A stretch of DNA of 64,000 nucleotides from Cylindrospermum stagnale PCC 7417 (GTDB lineage: Bacteria; Cyanobacteriota; Cyanobacteriia; Cyanobacteriales; Nostocaceae): contig NC_019757.1 of the NCBI RefSeq assembly GCF_000317535.1, positions 5,731,501 through 5,795,500 on the forward strand, read 5' to 3'. Positions within the stretch are counted from its first letter, which is position 1, and each line of letters opens with the position of its first letter. The position numbers were made by a program, and so were the translations under genes. The notes under the pieces are model-generated. The model ran no database searches, was not told the origin of the DNA, and was given only the letters and a program-made list of their open reading frames with translations. This document shows positions 15,295 to 24,005 of the stretch, in pieces.

Positions 15295-16653
15295 GTGTTG
15301 CCTTGTAAATCTCCATCTGTCTTTCTGAGTTTGGCTGTTTTACTGTCTTCCTTAACAGCCTGTGCTAACGGCCCAGTCGCCAAAAACCTGGAGCAGTCCT
15401 TGGCGGCAGATCCCAGGCTGCAAGACAACTCTGTTGTTTTTGGGGAAGCTCAAGGTAAAAAACCGCTCTTACAACCAACTGAATCAACAGTTCAATTACC
15501 AGCTGATTTTCCCAAAGATATCCCCATATATCCCAATGCCAAACTTGAGGAAGTTAAAAAAGCAACTGACTCAGAAAATAGAGTCTTAACTCGTTGGCAA
15601 AGTTCTGACCCTAGCAATTTTATAGCCAGCTTTTATCGCAACCAATTTCAGGCAAACAACTGGCAAATTTTGCGACAACCGACAGAAGAAGGGAGCGGTA
15701 CTTTTGAAGCGCGGCGTCAAAATTTGCTGTTGAAGGTTGCAGTTGCGCCGAAATCTGTCACAACAGCCACAGCCAATCAACCACAAACATCGACTGAACT
15801 ATTGATTGAGTACGTACCTAATAGTACTGCCACCACTCAACCTAACCCAACTCAAAATTCTCAGCTTCCCCAACCAGGTGATGCACAGTTTATTGGCCCA
15901 GTACTACCCGATACCAATTTGGCAACACAACCAACCACCACACCTGACAACCAAACAACCCCAACGGCTACATCAGAATCTCCAGAATTCAATGATTTAA
16001 ACAAAGTGCCGCCAGAATGGCGTCAACACATCCAAGACTTGGCAGCATTAGGGATTTTCTCTCAAGATTCAAAGGCAACTAAAAACAACTTTGAACCGGG
16101 TAAAATCATCACCCACCGGGAATATGCTCATTGGCTAGTTGCTGCTAATAATGCGATGAATGCTAACAATCCAGCCAAACAAATTCGCTTGGCATCAGAA
16201 ACTGCTCAACCAGCTTTTAGTGATGTGTCCGCAAAAGACCCTGATTTTGCCGCTATTCAGGGGTTAGCTGAAGCTGGGTTAATTCCTAGTGCTTTGTCTG
16301 GAGATTCCACAGCCGTTTTGTTTCGTCCTGATGCACCCCTAACGCGGGAGCAGTTGCTACTGTGGAAAATACCCCTCGATACTCGCCAAGCCTTACCCGC
16401 TGCCAACTTAGATGCAGTTAAGCAAACTTGGGGTTTTCAAGATGTAGGAAAAATTGACCCCAAGGCATTACGCGCTGTGTTGGCTGATTTCCAGAATGGT
16501 GAACAATCGAATATTCGCCGGGTATTTGGCTATACGACCCTGTTTCAACCCAAAAAACCAGTGACTCGCGGTGAGGCGGCTGCTGCTTTGTGGTACTTCG
16601 GTACTCAGGGTGAGGGGATATCGGCTGCTGAGGCTCTGAAGTTAAAGCGATAG
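15295..16653 (+). CDS. Lipoprotein with S-layer homology (SLH) region
   Basis: 452 residues from a GTG start. A signal peptide ends in a lipobox (LLSSLTACANG), so the protein is probably a lipoprotein. Residues ~60-170 form a domain with LPADFPKDIPIYPNAKLEEV and FYRNQFQANNWQIL; a T/P/Q-rich linker follows (~175-235). The C-terminal half has SLH-like units (PPEWRQHIQDLAALGIF, FSDVSAKDPDFAAIQGLAEA). SLH units bind cell-wall polymers, so it may link outer layers to peptidoglycan. It lies 128 bases after the previous gene on the same strand. Confidence 0.75.
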   Translation: MLPCKSPSVFLSLAVLLSSLTACANGPVAKNLEQSLAADPRLQDNSVVFGEAQGKKPLLQPTESTVQLPADFPKDIPIYPNAKLEEVKKATDSENRVLTRWQSSDPSNFIASFYRNQFQANNWQILRQPTEEGSGTFEARRQNLLLKVAVAPKSVTTATANQPQTSTELLIEYVPNSTATTQPNPTQNSQLPQPGDAQFIGPVLPDTNLATQPTTTPDNQTTPTATSESPEFNDLNKVPPEWRQHIQDLAALGIFSQDSKATKNNFEPGKIITHREYAHWLVAANNAMNANNPAKQIRLASETAQPAFSDVSAKDPDFAAIQGLAEAGLIPSALSGDSTAVLFRPDAPLTREQLLLWKIPLDTRQALPAANLDAVKQTWGFQDVGKIDPKALRAVLADFQNGEQSNIRRVFGYTTLFQPKKPVTRGEAAAALWYFGTQGEGISAAEALKLKR

Positions 16654-16976
16654 CCTATTGCCTCTAATTCATCGATAGTGGTGGGAGGGGCTGTTTGCCT
16701 ACCCAATATATATTTATCTGCCATCTGCTAGCTTTATCATTCCTTTGTAATACACCAGTCAATTATCAAGACTGAGTAAATATACGTTATTTTATTCGAT
16801 TTATCTTACACATAACTGTTTAATATTTTCCTAGAGAATAAATAAAATTACGTAAATAAACTTAATAAGCTGTACTTGTTTTGGCAATAACTACAAAACA
16901 ACCTAGAGGTTTATCTCCGTTCTCAATATTTATGATCTGTGAGACACAGCGCAAAAATACTGAAAATTCAATAAAC
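16654..16976. other. Intergenic region, nothing recognised
   Basis: AT-rich spacer before the PEP-CTERM esterase. A longer frame starting at 16881 runs into that gene, but its first 32 codons precede the signal peptide and are probably not translated. No repeat or RNA gene seen. Confidence 0.5.
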
Positions 16977-17969
16977 ATGAAAAACCAAGTTGTAGCGGCA
17001 GGATTTGTCATCTTTTCTTTCATGTTGCCCCTGAAAGCGAATGCGGCAACTTTTAGTCAAATTTACGCTTTTGGCGACAGCCTGGTTGATAATGGCAATG
17101 CCTACCAGTTAACAGGCGGGGCTATTCCCCCAGAGCCATTCTACGATAACGGGCGTTTTTCTAATGGCCCAGTTTGGGTGGAGTATCTCGCAAATGCTCT
17201 AGGAATACAGGAAACCAACTACGCAGTGGGTGGTGCGAATACAAATACCTCTAACACCTTGATTCCTAACAACCCCCTGAATTTGCCAGGGTTGACGCAA
17301 CAAATCCAGACCTTTGTGGCAAGTTATCCCCAAGCTGACGAGAACGCCCTGTATGTAGTCTGGGCTGGTGCTAATGATTACCTTGGTGCTGGGGTGACAA
17401 ATCCTCTGCTACCAGTGAATAATTTGGCAAGTACAGTGGCAACACTTGCCTCCGTCGGCGCTAAAAATTTCTTGGTGGTTAATTTGCCTGATTTAGGTAA
17501 GCTTCCCGGCACTAAAGGGAGTCCTTTTTCTGGTGGACTTAACTACTTAACTGGACTTCATAATTCTGCTTTAAGTCAAACTCTCAATGGTTTGAATCAG
17601 CAGCAACCAAACATCAACATCACTCTTCTCGATATTAATTCTTTAATTAATCAAGCGATCGCATCTCCAGGCAAATTTGGTTTCACTAATGTTACTGACC
17701 CTTGCTTAAACCTGGATGCTCAAACAATCTGTGCTAACCCAGATGAGTATTTGTTTTGGGACGCGATTCATCCCACAACCTCCACTCATAAAATTGTCGC
17801 AGGAGCCGCATTGGTGGCAGTTCCCGAATCTTCGCCTGTGTTGGGGATGTTGGCTTTAGGGGCTTTGGGTGCAACAGCATTGCTCAAGCGCAAACAAAAA
17901 AAGTCACCGCTTACTCCAGCAAGTCGGGTTCTTGCCGCACAATCAAGTCATATAAAGGTTGAAAACTAA
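16977..17969 (+). CDS. SGNH/GDSL lipase-esterase with PEP-CTERM sorting signal
   Basis: 330 residues from ATG 16977, chosen because a signal peptide follows at once (VAAGFVIFSFMLPLKANAA). The GDSL block with the nucleophile is IYAFGDSLVDNGN; the block with Asn is VWAGANDYLG and the catalytic Asp/His are in FWDAIHPTT. It therefore should hydrolyse esters outside the cytoplasmic membrane. The C-terminus has a PEP-CTERM-like anchor: VPESSP, a hydrophobic helix (LGMLALGALGATALL) and KRKQKK, but with an extra ~20-residue tail. Its last 59 bases overlap the convergent gene at 17911. Confidence 0.85.
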   Translation: MKNQVVAAGFVIFSFMLPLKANAATFSQIYAFGDSLVDNGNAYQLTGGAIPPEPFYDNGRFSNGPVWVEYLANALGIQETNYAVGGANTNTSNTLIPNNPLNLPGLTQQIQTFVASYPQADENALYVVWAGANDYLGAGVTNPLLPVNNLASTVATLASVGAKNFLVVNLPDLGKLPGTKGSPFSGGLNYLTGLHNSALSQTLNGLNQQQPNINITLLDINSLINQAIASPGKFGFTNVTDPCLNLDAQTICANPDEYLFWDAIHPTTSTHKIVAGAALVAVPESSPVLGMLALGALGATALLKRKQKKSPLTPASRVLAAQSSHIKVEN

Positions 17970-18687
17970 ACCAACCCAATTCATGTGTTCCCACTTGGCT
18001 GTGAGCCACACTAGCAGACTCAGCTTTGATGGGGCTGGGTTTGCCAGCAGCTTCTGCCAATAATTGAGCTTGACAAGAACGCTCCATTGTGGTAAACCAC
18101 CAGGCAGCCTCATCAACAGAATGACCCACTGTCAGCAAGCCGTGGTTTTTGAGGATAATCGCTTTATTGTTGCCTAAAGTTTGGGCAATCCGCTGTCCTT
18201 CTTTTGGGTCGAGCACAACGCCTGTGTAATCTTCAAACAGGCTATGATCTTGGTAAAAAGAACAGGCATCTTGGGTGAGGGGGTCGAGGAGGCGTCCAAG
18301 GCTAGACCAGCTTTTGCCATAGATAGAATGGGCATGAGCCGCCGCTACTACATCGGGACGAGCCGCATGAACTTGAGAATGAATGGCAAAAGCTGCCCGA
18401 TTCACCGGGCGATCGCCTAAAATTACCTCACCCTCTTGGTTTACTAAAATGAGGTCACTCACTCGAATCATACCGAAGTGCATCCCGAAAGGGTTAACCC
18501 AAAAGTGTTCTGGGTGTTCCGGGTCCCGTGCAGTGATATGTCCGGCTATACCTTCACTAAACCCAAACCGCGAAAATAGGCGGAATGCTGCTGCTAGGCG
18601 TTGCTGGCGGTGCAGTCGTTCATCGGCAATAGATGTAAAAGTTGGTGGTTGAGGGATATTCGGCCTTTCGTTAGAGATAACTTGCAT
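17911..18687 (-). CDS. Class II aldolase/adducin family protein
   Basis: Protein of 258 residues, one class II aldolase domain. Hallmarks: GIAGHITARDPEHPEHFWVN (~47-66), the zinc-ligand pair in VVAAAHAHSIYGK (~116-128) and the third His in ILKNHGLLTVG (~178-188). Relatives are sugar-phosphate aldolases or epimerases, but many cyanobacterial members have no assigned substrate. The acidic catalytic residue cannot be fixed by eye. Divergent from the M42 peptidase and overlapping the esterase tail end-to-end. Confidence 0.85.
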   Translation of the reverse strand: MQVISNERPNIPQPPTFTSIADERLHRQQRLAAAFRLFSRFGFSEGIAGHITARDPEHPEHFWVNPFGMHFGMIRVSDLILVNQEGEVILGDRPVNRAAFAIHSQVHAARPDVVAAAHAHSIYGKSWSSLGRLLDPLTQDACSFYQDHSLFEDYTGVVLDPKEGQRIAQTLGNNKAIILKNHGLLTVGHSVDEAAWWFTTMERSCQAQLLAEAAGKPSPIKAESASVAHSQVGTHELGWFSFQPLYDLIVRQEPDLLE

Positions 18688-18758
18688 ATTGCCCCCTGAA
18701 TCGGTGATTTTAAGTAAAATTATCTATATTTACTTTCCAAAGTAATACACTTTTTTTG

Positions 18759-19802
18759 ATGTGGAACTACGAAGAGTTATTTAATATTATTCAAGAATTG
18801 GTCATGCACCATTCTCCTAGTGGTTTAGAGGCGGAGATTAACCAGTTGCTGTTACAGCGATTTGCAGCGCTGGGTGTGGAAGTTTGGTGCGATCGCGCCG
18901 ATAATATTATTGCCAAGATTCCTGGCAAAAATCCTGAACGCGCAATTGCCATCACCGCCCACAAAGACGAAATTGGCGCAATTGTCAAGACTGTAGGTGA
19001 AGCAGGCAAAGTTGAAGTCCGCAAGCTTGGCGGTTCTTACCCCTGGATTTACGGCGAAGGTGTTGTTGATTTACTCGGAGACAATGAAACTATCAGCGGC
19101 ATTCTCAGCTTTGGTTCTCGCCATGTTTCCCACGAATCACCGCAAAAAGCCCAGCAAGAAGATACCGTTGTCAAGTGGGAAAATGCCTGGATTGAGACCA
19201 AGCTGACTACCGAGGAACTTGAAGCTGCTGGCATTCGACCGGGAACGAGAATGGTAATCGGCAAGCATCGCAAGCAGCCAGTCAGATTAAAGGATCATAT
19301 TGCCAGCTATACCCTGGATAATAAAGCCTCTGTGGCGATTCTGCTGGCATTAGCTCAAACTTTAAAACAGCCTGTTGTCGATGTATATTTAGTGGCGTCA
19401 GCAAAAGAAGAAGTTGGCGCTATTGGGGCGTTATTTTTTACTCAAAACCAGCGTTTGGATGCTTTGATCGCTTTAGAAATTTGTCCGCTTTCCAGTGAAT
19501 ACCCAGTTAAGGATGGAAAAGATCCGGTTATTTTGGTTCAGGATGGCTATGGGATTTATGATGAAACCTTAAACGGACAACTGCGCCAAAGTGCCAAGCA
19601 ACTAGATATGCCTGTGCAACTAACAACCCTGAGTGGGTTTGGTAGCGATGCCTCAATTGCGATGAAATTCGGTCATGTTTCCCGCGCGGCTTGCTTGGCA
19701 TTCCCCACAGAGAACACCCACGGCTATGAAATTGCTCATTTAGGTGCGATCGCAAATTGCATCGATTTATTAAAAGCCTACTGCGAAACCGACTTTGATT
19801 AA
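18759..19802 (+). CDS. M42 family metallopeptidase (glutamyl aminopeptidase type)
   Basis: About 347 residues from the ATG at 18759 (a TTG lies just before it). Metal ligands appear in order: H and D in AITAHKDEIGAIV (~67-79), D in YTLDNKASVAIL (~185), the catalytic Glu pair in SAKEEVGAIGALF (~212-224), an acidic residue in LIALEICPL and H in FPTENTHGYEIAHL. M42 enzymes form large tetrahedral aminopeptidase shells that trim peptides in the cytosol. No operon partner; the next gene is 290 bases away on the other strand. Confidence 0.9.
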   Translation: MWNYEELFNIIQELVMHHSPSGLEAEINQLLLQRFAALGVEVWCDRADNIIAKIPGKNPERAIAITAHKDEIGAIVKTVGEAGKVEVRKLGGSYPWIYGEGVVDLLGDNETISGILSFGSRHVSHESPQKAQQEDTVVKWENAWIETKLTTEELEAAGIRPGTRMVIGKHRKQPVRLKDHIASYTLDNKASVAILLALAQTLKQPVVDVYLVASAKEEVGAIGALFFTQNQRLDALIALEICPLSSEYPVKDGKDPVILVQDGYGIYDETLNGQLRQSAKQLDMPVQLTTLSGFGSDASIAMKFGHVSRAACLAFPTENTHGYEIAHLGAIANCIDLLKAYCETDFD

Positions 19803-19986
19803 TCTACATTTGCAGAAATGCCAGAACGTCAGCAGTCAATCAAGTTGTGCCCTTAAGATAATCTGTACCTCACCAAGTTGCAATCTGCCGTAGGATATCG
19901 AGTGCGATCGCTTGATTTTTACTAAACCCAAATTTTTCGCCCTTATTGGTGATGTTTATCTACTATATCTTTTGAAATAACTTTAT

Positions 19987-20078
19987 AGGATTTACGCAAA
20001 ATGTCACTAAAAGCCCTATCTTCCCGTAGCGGTAATTCATGAATTACCGCTACTTTCCTTTTGTTTTGCGTAAGTCCT
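19987..20078. mobile_element. 92-bp inverted-repeat element (copy A) with central palindrome
   Basis: Ends AGGATTTACGCAAAA (19987-20001) and TTTTGCGTAAGTCCT (20064-20078) match 14 of 15 as inverted repeats. A perfect 28-bp palindrome with GTAG/CTAC feet and core GGTAATTCATGAATTACC sits at 20026-20053. It encodes nothing, so it looks like a non-autonomous element. It is 16 bases beyond the hsdS stop codon. Copy B of the same design is at 27150-27240, on the other side of the restriction operon. No target duplication is obvious. Confidence 0.6.
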
Positions 20079-20094
20079 GCTTTACTAATTTGGT

Positions 20095-21255
20095 TCACAA
20101 TTCCCCTTTAAATGCTTTATCGAGAATTGCCGGTAAAAGGGCATCAAGTTCTTTTATTGCTTCTTCTCTGTGTTGCTTCATTGTGTCTACTTTGGTTTGG
20201 AGTTCATCGAGGTAGGCAACTATGCGACGTTGTTCCGGGATGGATAAATCCGACGGAAAAGGAATATTCATCACCACGTCCTGAGAAATCTTTTTCATCG
20301 TGGGACTTGTTCCTTTTGCTTTACCCTTGATGTAGTTACGCACTAATGTACAAGCCAGCCAATGATGTACAAATTGTTTATCTGTCTTAGATTCATCAGT
20401 TTCTAGGCGCATCATCAAGTCAGGATAGATACATGGATAGGGAGAACCATTGTAAATTGCAGCGTGTCCTACTAACTCAGGAGTGTTGCTTCTGGTAATA
20501 AGTAAATCACCAGGTTTCAGCCAGTAATGTGCATATATTGAAACAGGTTCTGATGTTCTTTTAAATTCAGTTTGTCGGTAGGAAAATCCTGTCACAGCAC
20601 CAAGTGACAAAATAGGAGTACCTTCTGGCATATTATTGCATCTTGCTGACCAACCATTTCTGGGTTTTTCAAGCAAAACATCGGATAATTGACCTTTAAC
20701 GAGCGTCTTGGCTAATAATTTTGTTGATTCAACAGCAAGAAGCACGTCTGTTTCTTCAAGTGCTTTTTGACGTAGCGATCGCACTTCCTCAATTTTCCCC
20801 ACCAATTCCTCAACCCGCAACACTATCCGCCGTTGTTCCTCTAGCGGTGGTAGGGGGATTTTCATCAAGAGAAATTTGTCTTCTTTTAGCCTAACCCTAT
20901 TTGTAGTTCCTTCACTAGCAGCTTTACAAAGTTCTATAAAATCCTTTGTTTTACTTATCCAGTCAAGAAATTGTGGCACAATTTTTTGATTGTTAAGCGT
21001 AAAAACAGGAAAATCATTAGTAACAACAGCACCATGACGCGCATCAATTCTAGACAAAATAAATTGCCCATAACGTACTTTTAATCTTTTAGTAGCCGCT
21101 ATTTCTGCTCCGCTTACTTCATTACGTTCTATAACACCTTTGCCCCAGATTTTGACAGTTACTTGTTTATATTTTTCTGTTGGGTTAATATCTATCCATT
21201 CTTCAGATTTAATAAGTAATTCACCTAATGGCACTAAAGGATAAACTTCATTCAT
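20095..21255 (-). CDS. hsdS: Type I restriction-modification specificity subunit HsdS
   Basis: 386 residues from ATG 21255. An open extension to a GTG at 21288 lies inside a palindrome copy and is probably fortuitous, although it overlaps the Uma2 stop as GTGA. Two target-recognition domains are each followed by a conserved helix: PLPPLEEQRRIVLRVEELV (~155-175) and PSDLSIPEQRRIVAYLDELQ near the end. This two-fold layout is standard for HsdS and implies a two-part DNA target. It is the last gene of the minus-strand operon hsdR-hsdM-hsdS. Confidence 0.9.
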   Translation of the reverse strand: MNEVYPLVPLGELLIKSEEWIDINPTEKYKQVTVKIWGKGVIERNEVSGAEIAATKRLKVRYGQFILSRIDARHGAVVTNDFPVFTLNNQKIVPQFLDWISKTKDFIELCKAASEGTTNRVRLKEDKFLLMKIPLPPLEEQRRIVLRVEELVGKIEEVRSLRQKALEETDVLLAVESTKLLAKTLVKGQLSDVLLEKPRNGWSARCNNMPEGTPILSLGAVTGFSYRQTEFKRTSEPVSIYAHYWLKPGDLLITRSNTPELVGHAAIYNGSPYPCIYPDLMMRLETDESKTDKQFVHHWLACTLVRNYIKGKAKGTSPTMKKISQDVVMNIPFPSDLSIPEQRRIVAYLDELQTKVDTMKQHREEAIKELDALLPAILDKAFKGEL

Positions 21256-21273
21256 AATTATTTGTATATATTT

Positions 21274-21301
21274 GTAGGGGCAATTCACGAATTGCCCCGA
21301 C
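21274..21301. repeat. REP-like palindrome supplying the Uma2 stop codon
   Basis: 28 bp with left foot GTAGGGG, core CAATTCACGAATTG and right CCCCGAC. Read on the minus strand in the third frame it gives RRGNS and TGA, which ends the Uma2-like gene. Confidence 0.8.
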
Positions 21302-21923
21302 GAATGCTTTCACGAAAATTTAAAATTAAATCTTTTGGTTTTTCACCAGACAAAACCAAACTTGCTAACAAAGCTAAATCTAAATCTGGTAAAAATTCAC
21401 TTTTTGATATTTTCTCATACTTATCACCACGCAGATAATATAAAAAAAATTGATTATTCCGCCAAAACCAAACTTCCGGTACACCCAAACCTTGATAAAT
21501 TAATAAATCATCAATTCCCCCACTCGTCACAACCACCTCAATAGCCAAATCAGGAACAGATTTTTCAGAATCAAAACAATAACATTCATCTGGTTCAATA
21601 CCTCTAGCGGCCGCTTCCCTTCTAAAAGTAGTTGAACCTAAAGGATAAAAATCAATATCTTTTTCAATAAAATAGGTTTCTAATAATACAGCAATAATCT
21701 TTTTATCAAACTCATGGCGACGACTAGGAGACATTATTTCTAAAGTACCTTCTAAATATTTAAAGCGATAATGAGAAGTATTTTCAAATCGCTGTAACAG
21801 AATCTCATATATATTCCAGTTAATCCCATTCATCAGTAAAATTTGGTCAGAATCAACATTATCTAATGCTGATTGACTCGTTAATTCTTCCCAGAGACTA
21901 AACTTTTCTAGTAAACCTAACAT
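21285..21923 (-). CDS. Uma2 family (DUF820) putative endonuclease
   Basis: 212 residues from ATG 21923, chosen because GGAG lies 8 bases upstream; an earlier ATG at 21944 has none. The restriction-endonuclease-like core is visible: YLEGTLEIMSPSRRHEFDKK, PDLAIEVVVTSGGIDDLLIY and GVPEVWFWRNNQFFLYYL. Uma2 proteins are very numerous in cyanobacteria and their role is unproven; many are near mobile DNA. It sits inside the hsd operon between hsdM and hsdS. Its last residues (RRGNS) and stop codon come from the palindrome at 21274-21301, so the original C-terminus has been replaced. Confidence 0.8.
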   Translation of the reverse strand: MLGLLEKFSLWEELTSQSALDNVDSDQILLMNGINWNIYEILLQRFENTSHYRFKYLEGTLEIMSPSRRHEFDKKIIAVLLETYFIEKDIDFYPLGSTTFRREAAARGIEPDECYCFDSEKSVPDLAIEVVVTSGGIDDLLIYQGLGVPEVWFWRNNQFFLYYLRGDKYEKISKSEFLPDLDLALLASLVLSGEKPKDLILNFRESIRRGNS

Positions 21924-21953
21924 TGGCACTGCTCCAAAATACATTTAATCTCA

Positions 21954-22008
21954 GTAGGGGCAATTCACGAATTGCCCCTACACCGGATAATTCATGAATT
22001 ACCCCTAC
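21954..22008. repeat. REP-like palindromes, one intact and one partly decayed
   Basis: Intact copy at 21954-21981 with GTAGGGG/CCCCTAC arms. The next 27 bases keep the core ATAATTCATGAATTA and right arm CCCCTAC but have lost the left foot. They lie between the Uma2-like start and the hsdM stop. Confidence 0.8.
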
Positions 22009-22019
22009 ATGAATTATCT

Positions 22020-23864
22020 CTAACCCAAAATTGCTTTAATTTCAGACATAATTTCAGCAACTCGCCGATCCTTCTCTAATATATCATTTACCAATTGCTC
22101 AGGCGGTAAATGTTCAAAATCCGTCTGATTATTCGGGTTTTTCCGGTCAAGATTATAAATTGCCCAGTAAATAGCATCACCTTTCCCTTTCTCAACCTTA
22201 GCAATCTCGCGCTGATTTTGCTCCTCAATTTGAGACTGTTTTACCTCATCCTTAACTGTTTGAATCTGCTGTTTAATTTTGACAACTTCTTGAGGTAGCG
22301 AAAAATCCAAAATAGAATTTTCTAAACCTTTGATTTTCTCAGTTAATTGTTTTACCTTCTTAGTAAGCTCATTAGCAATTTCCTCCGCTTGATTACCAGC
22401 ATCCCAATAAGGTTTTGCATCTTTTATCGCCTGATGATAAACTTCCCTAAAGTTATATTTCCAAGCATATTGATTTTCTTCCCTATTCTGCCACCATGCC
22501 ACACATTCAGCAAAATCTTCATCCTGTATCGGCTTAGTTTTTGTGTAAGTTTTTCGTCCTTCTGGTAACGGAATTTCATAAAACCAAATTTCATCCGTTT
22601 GTCCAGAACGGTCAAAAAATAACAAATTTGTCGGAATGCCAGTATATGGTGCAAAAACCCCATTAGGAAGACGAACAATCGTATGCAAATTAAAATCCTT
22701 CAGCAAATCTTCCTTAATTTTGGCGCACATACCATCCCCAAACAGCACCCCATTAGGAAACACTACAGCAGCGCGTCCTGTTTGTAGAGACAATTCATGT
22801 AGGGGTAATTCATGAATTACCCCTACGCGGGGTTTCGGTCTTTGTCGAAGACGACGCATAATTAACTGAAGGAATAAAAACGCCGTTTCCTTAGTTTGTC
22901 TATCTGGTGGAAAATTCTTTTTAATTCTGTCTTCTTCCTCACCCCCAAACGGTGGGTTAGTGAGAATTATATCCACCCAATCTTTTTCACCCATTTCTGA
23001 CAGAGTAAACCGCAGACTATTACCATCATCAATATCGGGATATTCAAACCCATGTAATAGCAAACTCATGTGCGCTAACATTAAAGGCAAGGATTTCGCC
23101 TCAGCACCTATCAAGCTTTTTTGTAATATCTGCCAATCTTGGGCGCTACAATTCTGTTTCAGGTATTCATAAGCCTCAACCAAAAAACCACCCGTTCCGC
23201 AAGCAGGGTCAAAAATCGTTTCCCCCACCTTCGGTGCTATTACCTGCACCATAAACCGCACTACCGGACGGGGGGTGTAAAATTCTCCCGAATCTCCCGC
23301 AGCGTCCCGCATTTCCTTTAGCATCGACTCATACAACGTGCTGAGGAGGTTCACTTCTTCTGATTTATCAAAGTGAATTTCATTTACCTTATTCAGCACA
23401 TCCCACAGCAAAGTTCCGCTAATCATGCGGTTATTGACATCTTTGAAAACCTTAGCGATAACATCAGCGCGTTTATTACCGGTTTTGCTTTTGAGATTCC
23501 GCAAATAAGCCAGTAACCCTGCACCTTTCGTGTCATCTGGTAAAATCGCCTCATCATTATTGATGAAACTTTTTAATCTGTCTCCTGTAAAATTTTCATT
23601 AGCAGCCCAATCACGCCAGCGATAAGGCGTTTGAATCGTTGGTTTATAAGAAATTCCCTCTAATTCTGCTTCCGCTTCATGCAGTTTCTCCGAATCATCC
23701 AACAGTTTCAAGAACATAATCCAAGTCAACTGGGGAAGCCGGTCTAATTCTCCATTTAGACCTTTATCAGTCCGCATAGTATCACGCGCTGATTTAACCA
23801 CACTTCCCAGTTTTTGGGCTGTAGTTATAACTTTATCGTTTTGTTTAGTAGTGCGTTTTCCCAT
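22020..23864 (-). CDS. hsdM: Type I restriction-modification methyltransferase HsdM
   Basis: Protein of 614 residues. The N-terminal helical domain ends near LLSTLYESMLKEMRDAAGDSG; the AdoMet-binding motif is TIFDPACGTGGFLVEAY (~216-232) and the catalytic motif is DIILTNPPFGG (~298-308). It should be an N6-adenine methylase working with HsdS. Between the catalytic motif and RAAVVFPNG, a palindrome copy adds about 15 in-frame residues (VGVIHELPLHELSLQT). The C-terminus has a coiled segment (ELTKKVKQLTEKIKGLEN). The insert is in a surface region between core motifs, so activity may survive. Confidence 0.92.
   Translation of the reverse strand: MGKRTTKQNDKVITTAQKLGSVVKSARDTMRTDKGLNGELDRLPQLTWIMFLKLLDDSEKLHEAEAELEGISYKPTIQTPYRWRDWAANENFTGDRLKSFINNDEAILPDDTKGAGLLAYLRNLKSKTGNKRADVIAKVFKDVNNRMISGTLLWDVLNKVNEIHFDKSEEVNLLSTLYESMLKEMRDAAGDSGEFYTPRPVVRFMVQVIAPKVGETIFDPACGTGGFLVEAYEYLKQNCSAQDWQILQKSLIGAEAKSLPLMLAHMSLLLHGFEYPDIDDGNSLRFTLSEMGEKDWVDIILTNPPFGGEEEDRIKKNFPPDRQTKETAFLFLQLIMRRLRQRPKPRVGVIHELPLHELSLQTGRAAVVFPNGVLFGDGMCAKIKEDLLKDFNLHTIVRLPNGVFAPYTGIPTNLLFFDRSGQTDEIWFYEIPLPEGRKTYTKTKPIQDEDFAECVAWWQNREENQYAWKYNFREVYHQAIKDAKPYWDAGNQAEEIANELTKKVKQLTEKIKGLENSILDFSLPQEVVKIKQQIQTVKDEVKQSQIEEQNQREIAKVEKGKGDAIYWAIYNLDRKNPNNQTDFEHLPPEQLVNDILEKDRRVAEIMSEIKAILG
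22784..22826. repeat. REP-like palindrome plus half copy, in frame inside hsdM
   Basis: A left half (GTAGAGACAATTCAT, 22784-22798) is followed directly by a full 28-bp copy (22799-22826). On the coding strand they read VGVIHELPL then HELSL, both in the one open frame of the palindrome. Confidence 0.85.
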
Positions 23865-23877
23865 TTATGCCTCTATT

Positions 23878-23998
23878 GTCGGGATAATTCACGAATTACC
23901 CCTAAATCCTGTTAATTTCACTGTAGAGACAATTCACGAATTGTCTCGATTAAATCCTGTTAATTTTACTGTAGAGACAATTCACGAATTGTCTCCAT
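23878..23998. repeat. Array of three REP-like palindromes between hsdM and the RAYT gene
   Basis: Palindromes at 23878-23905, 23923-23950 and 23971-23998. The last two are part of a 48-bp tandem duplication (AAATCCTGTTAATTT.ACT spacer plus palindrome), a grouping like the REP clusters of proteobacteria. The array ends 7 bases from the RAYT stop codon. Confidence 0.85.
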
Positions 23999-24005
23999 CA
24001 ATTAT

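Noticed and set aside
23878-23998. Possible CRISPR array (regular short repeats)
   Set aside because: The repeats are palindromes of 28 bp and the spacers are near-identical copies of one sequence. There are no unique spacers or cas genes.
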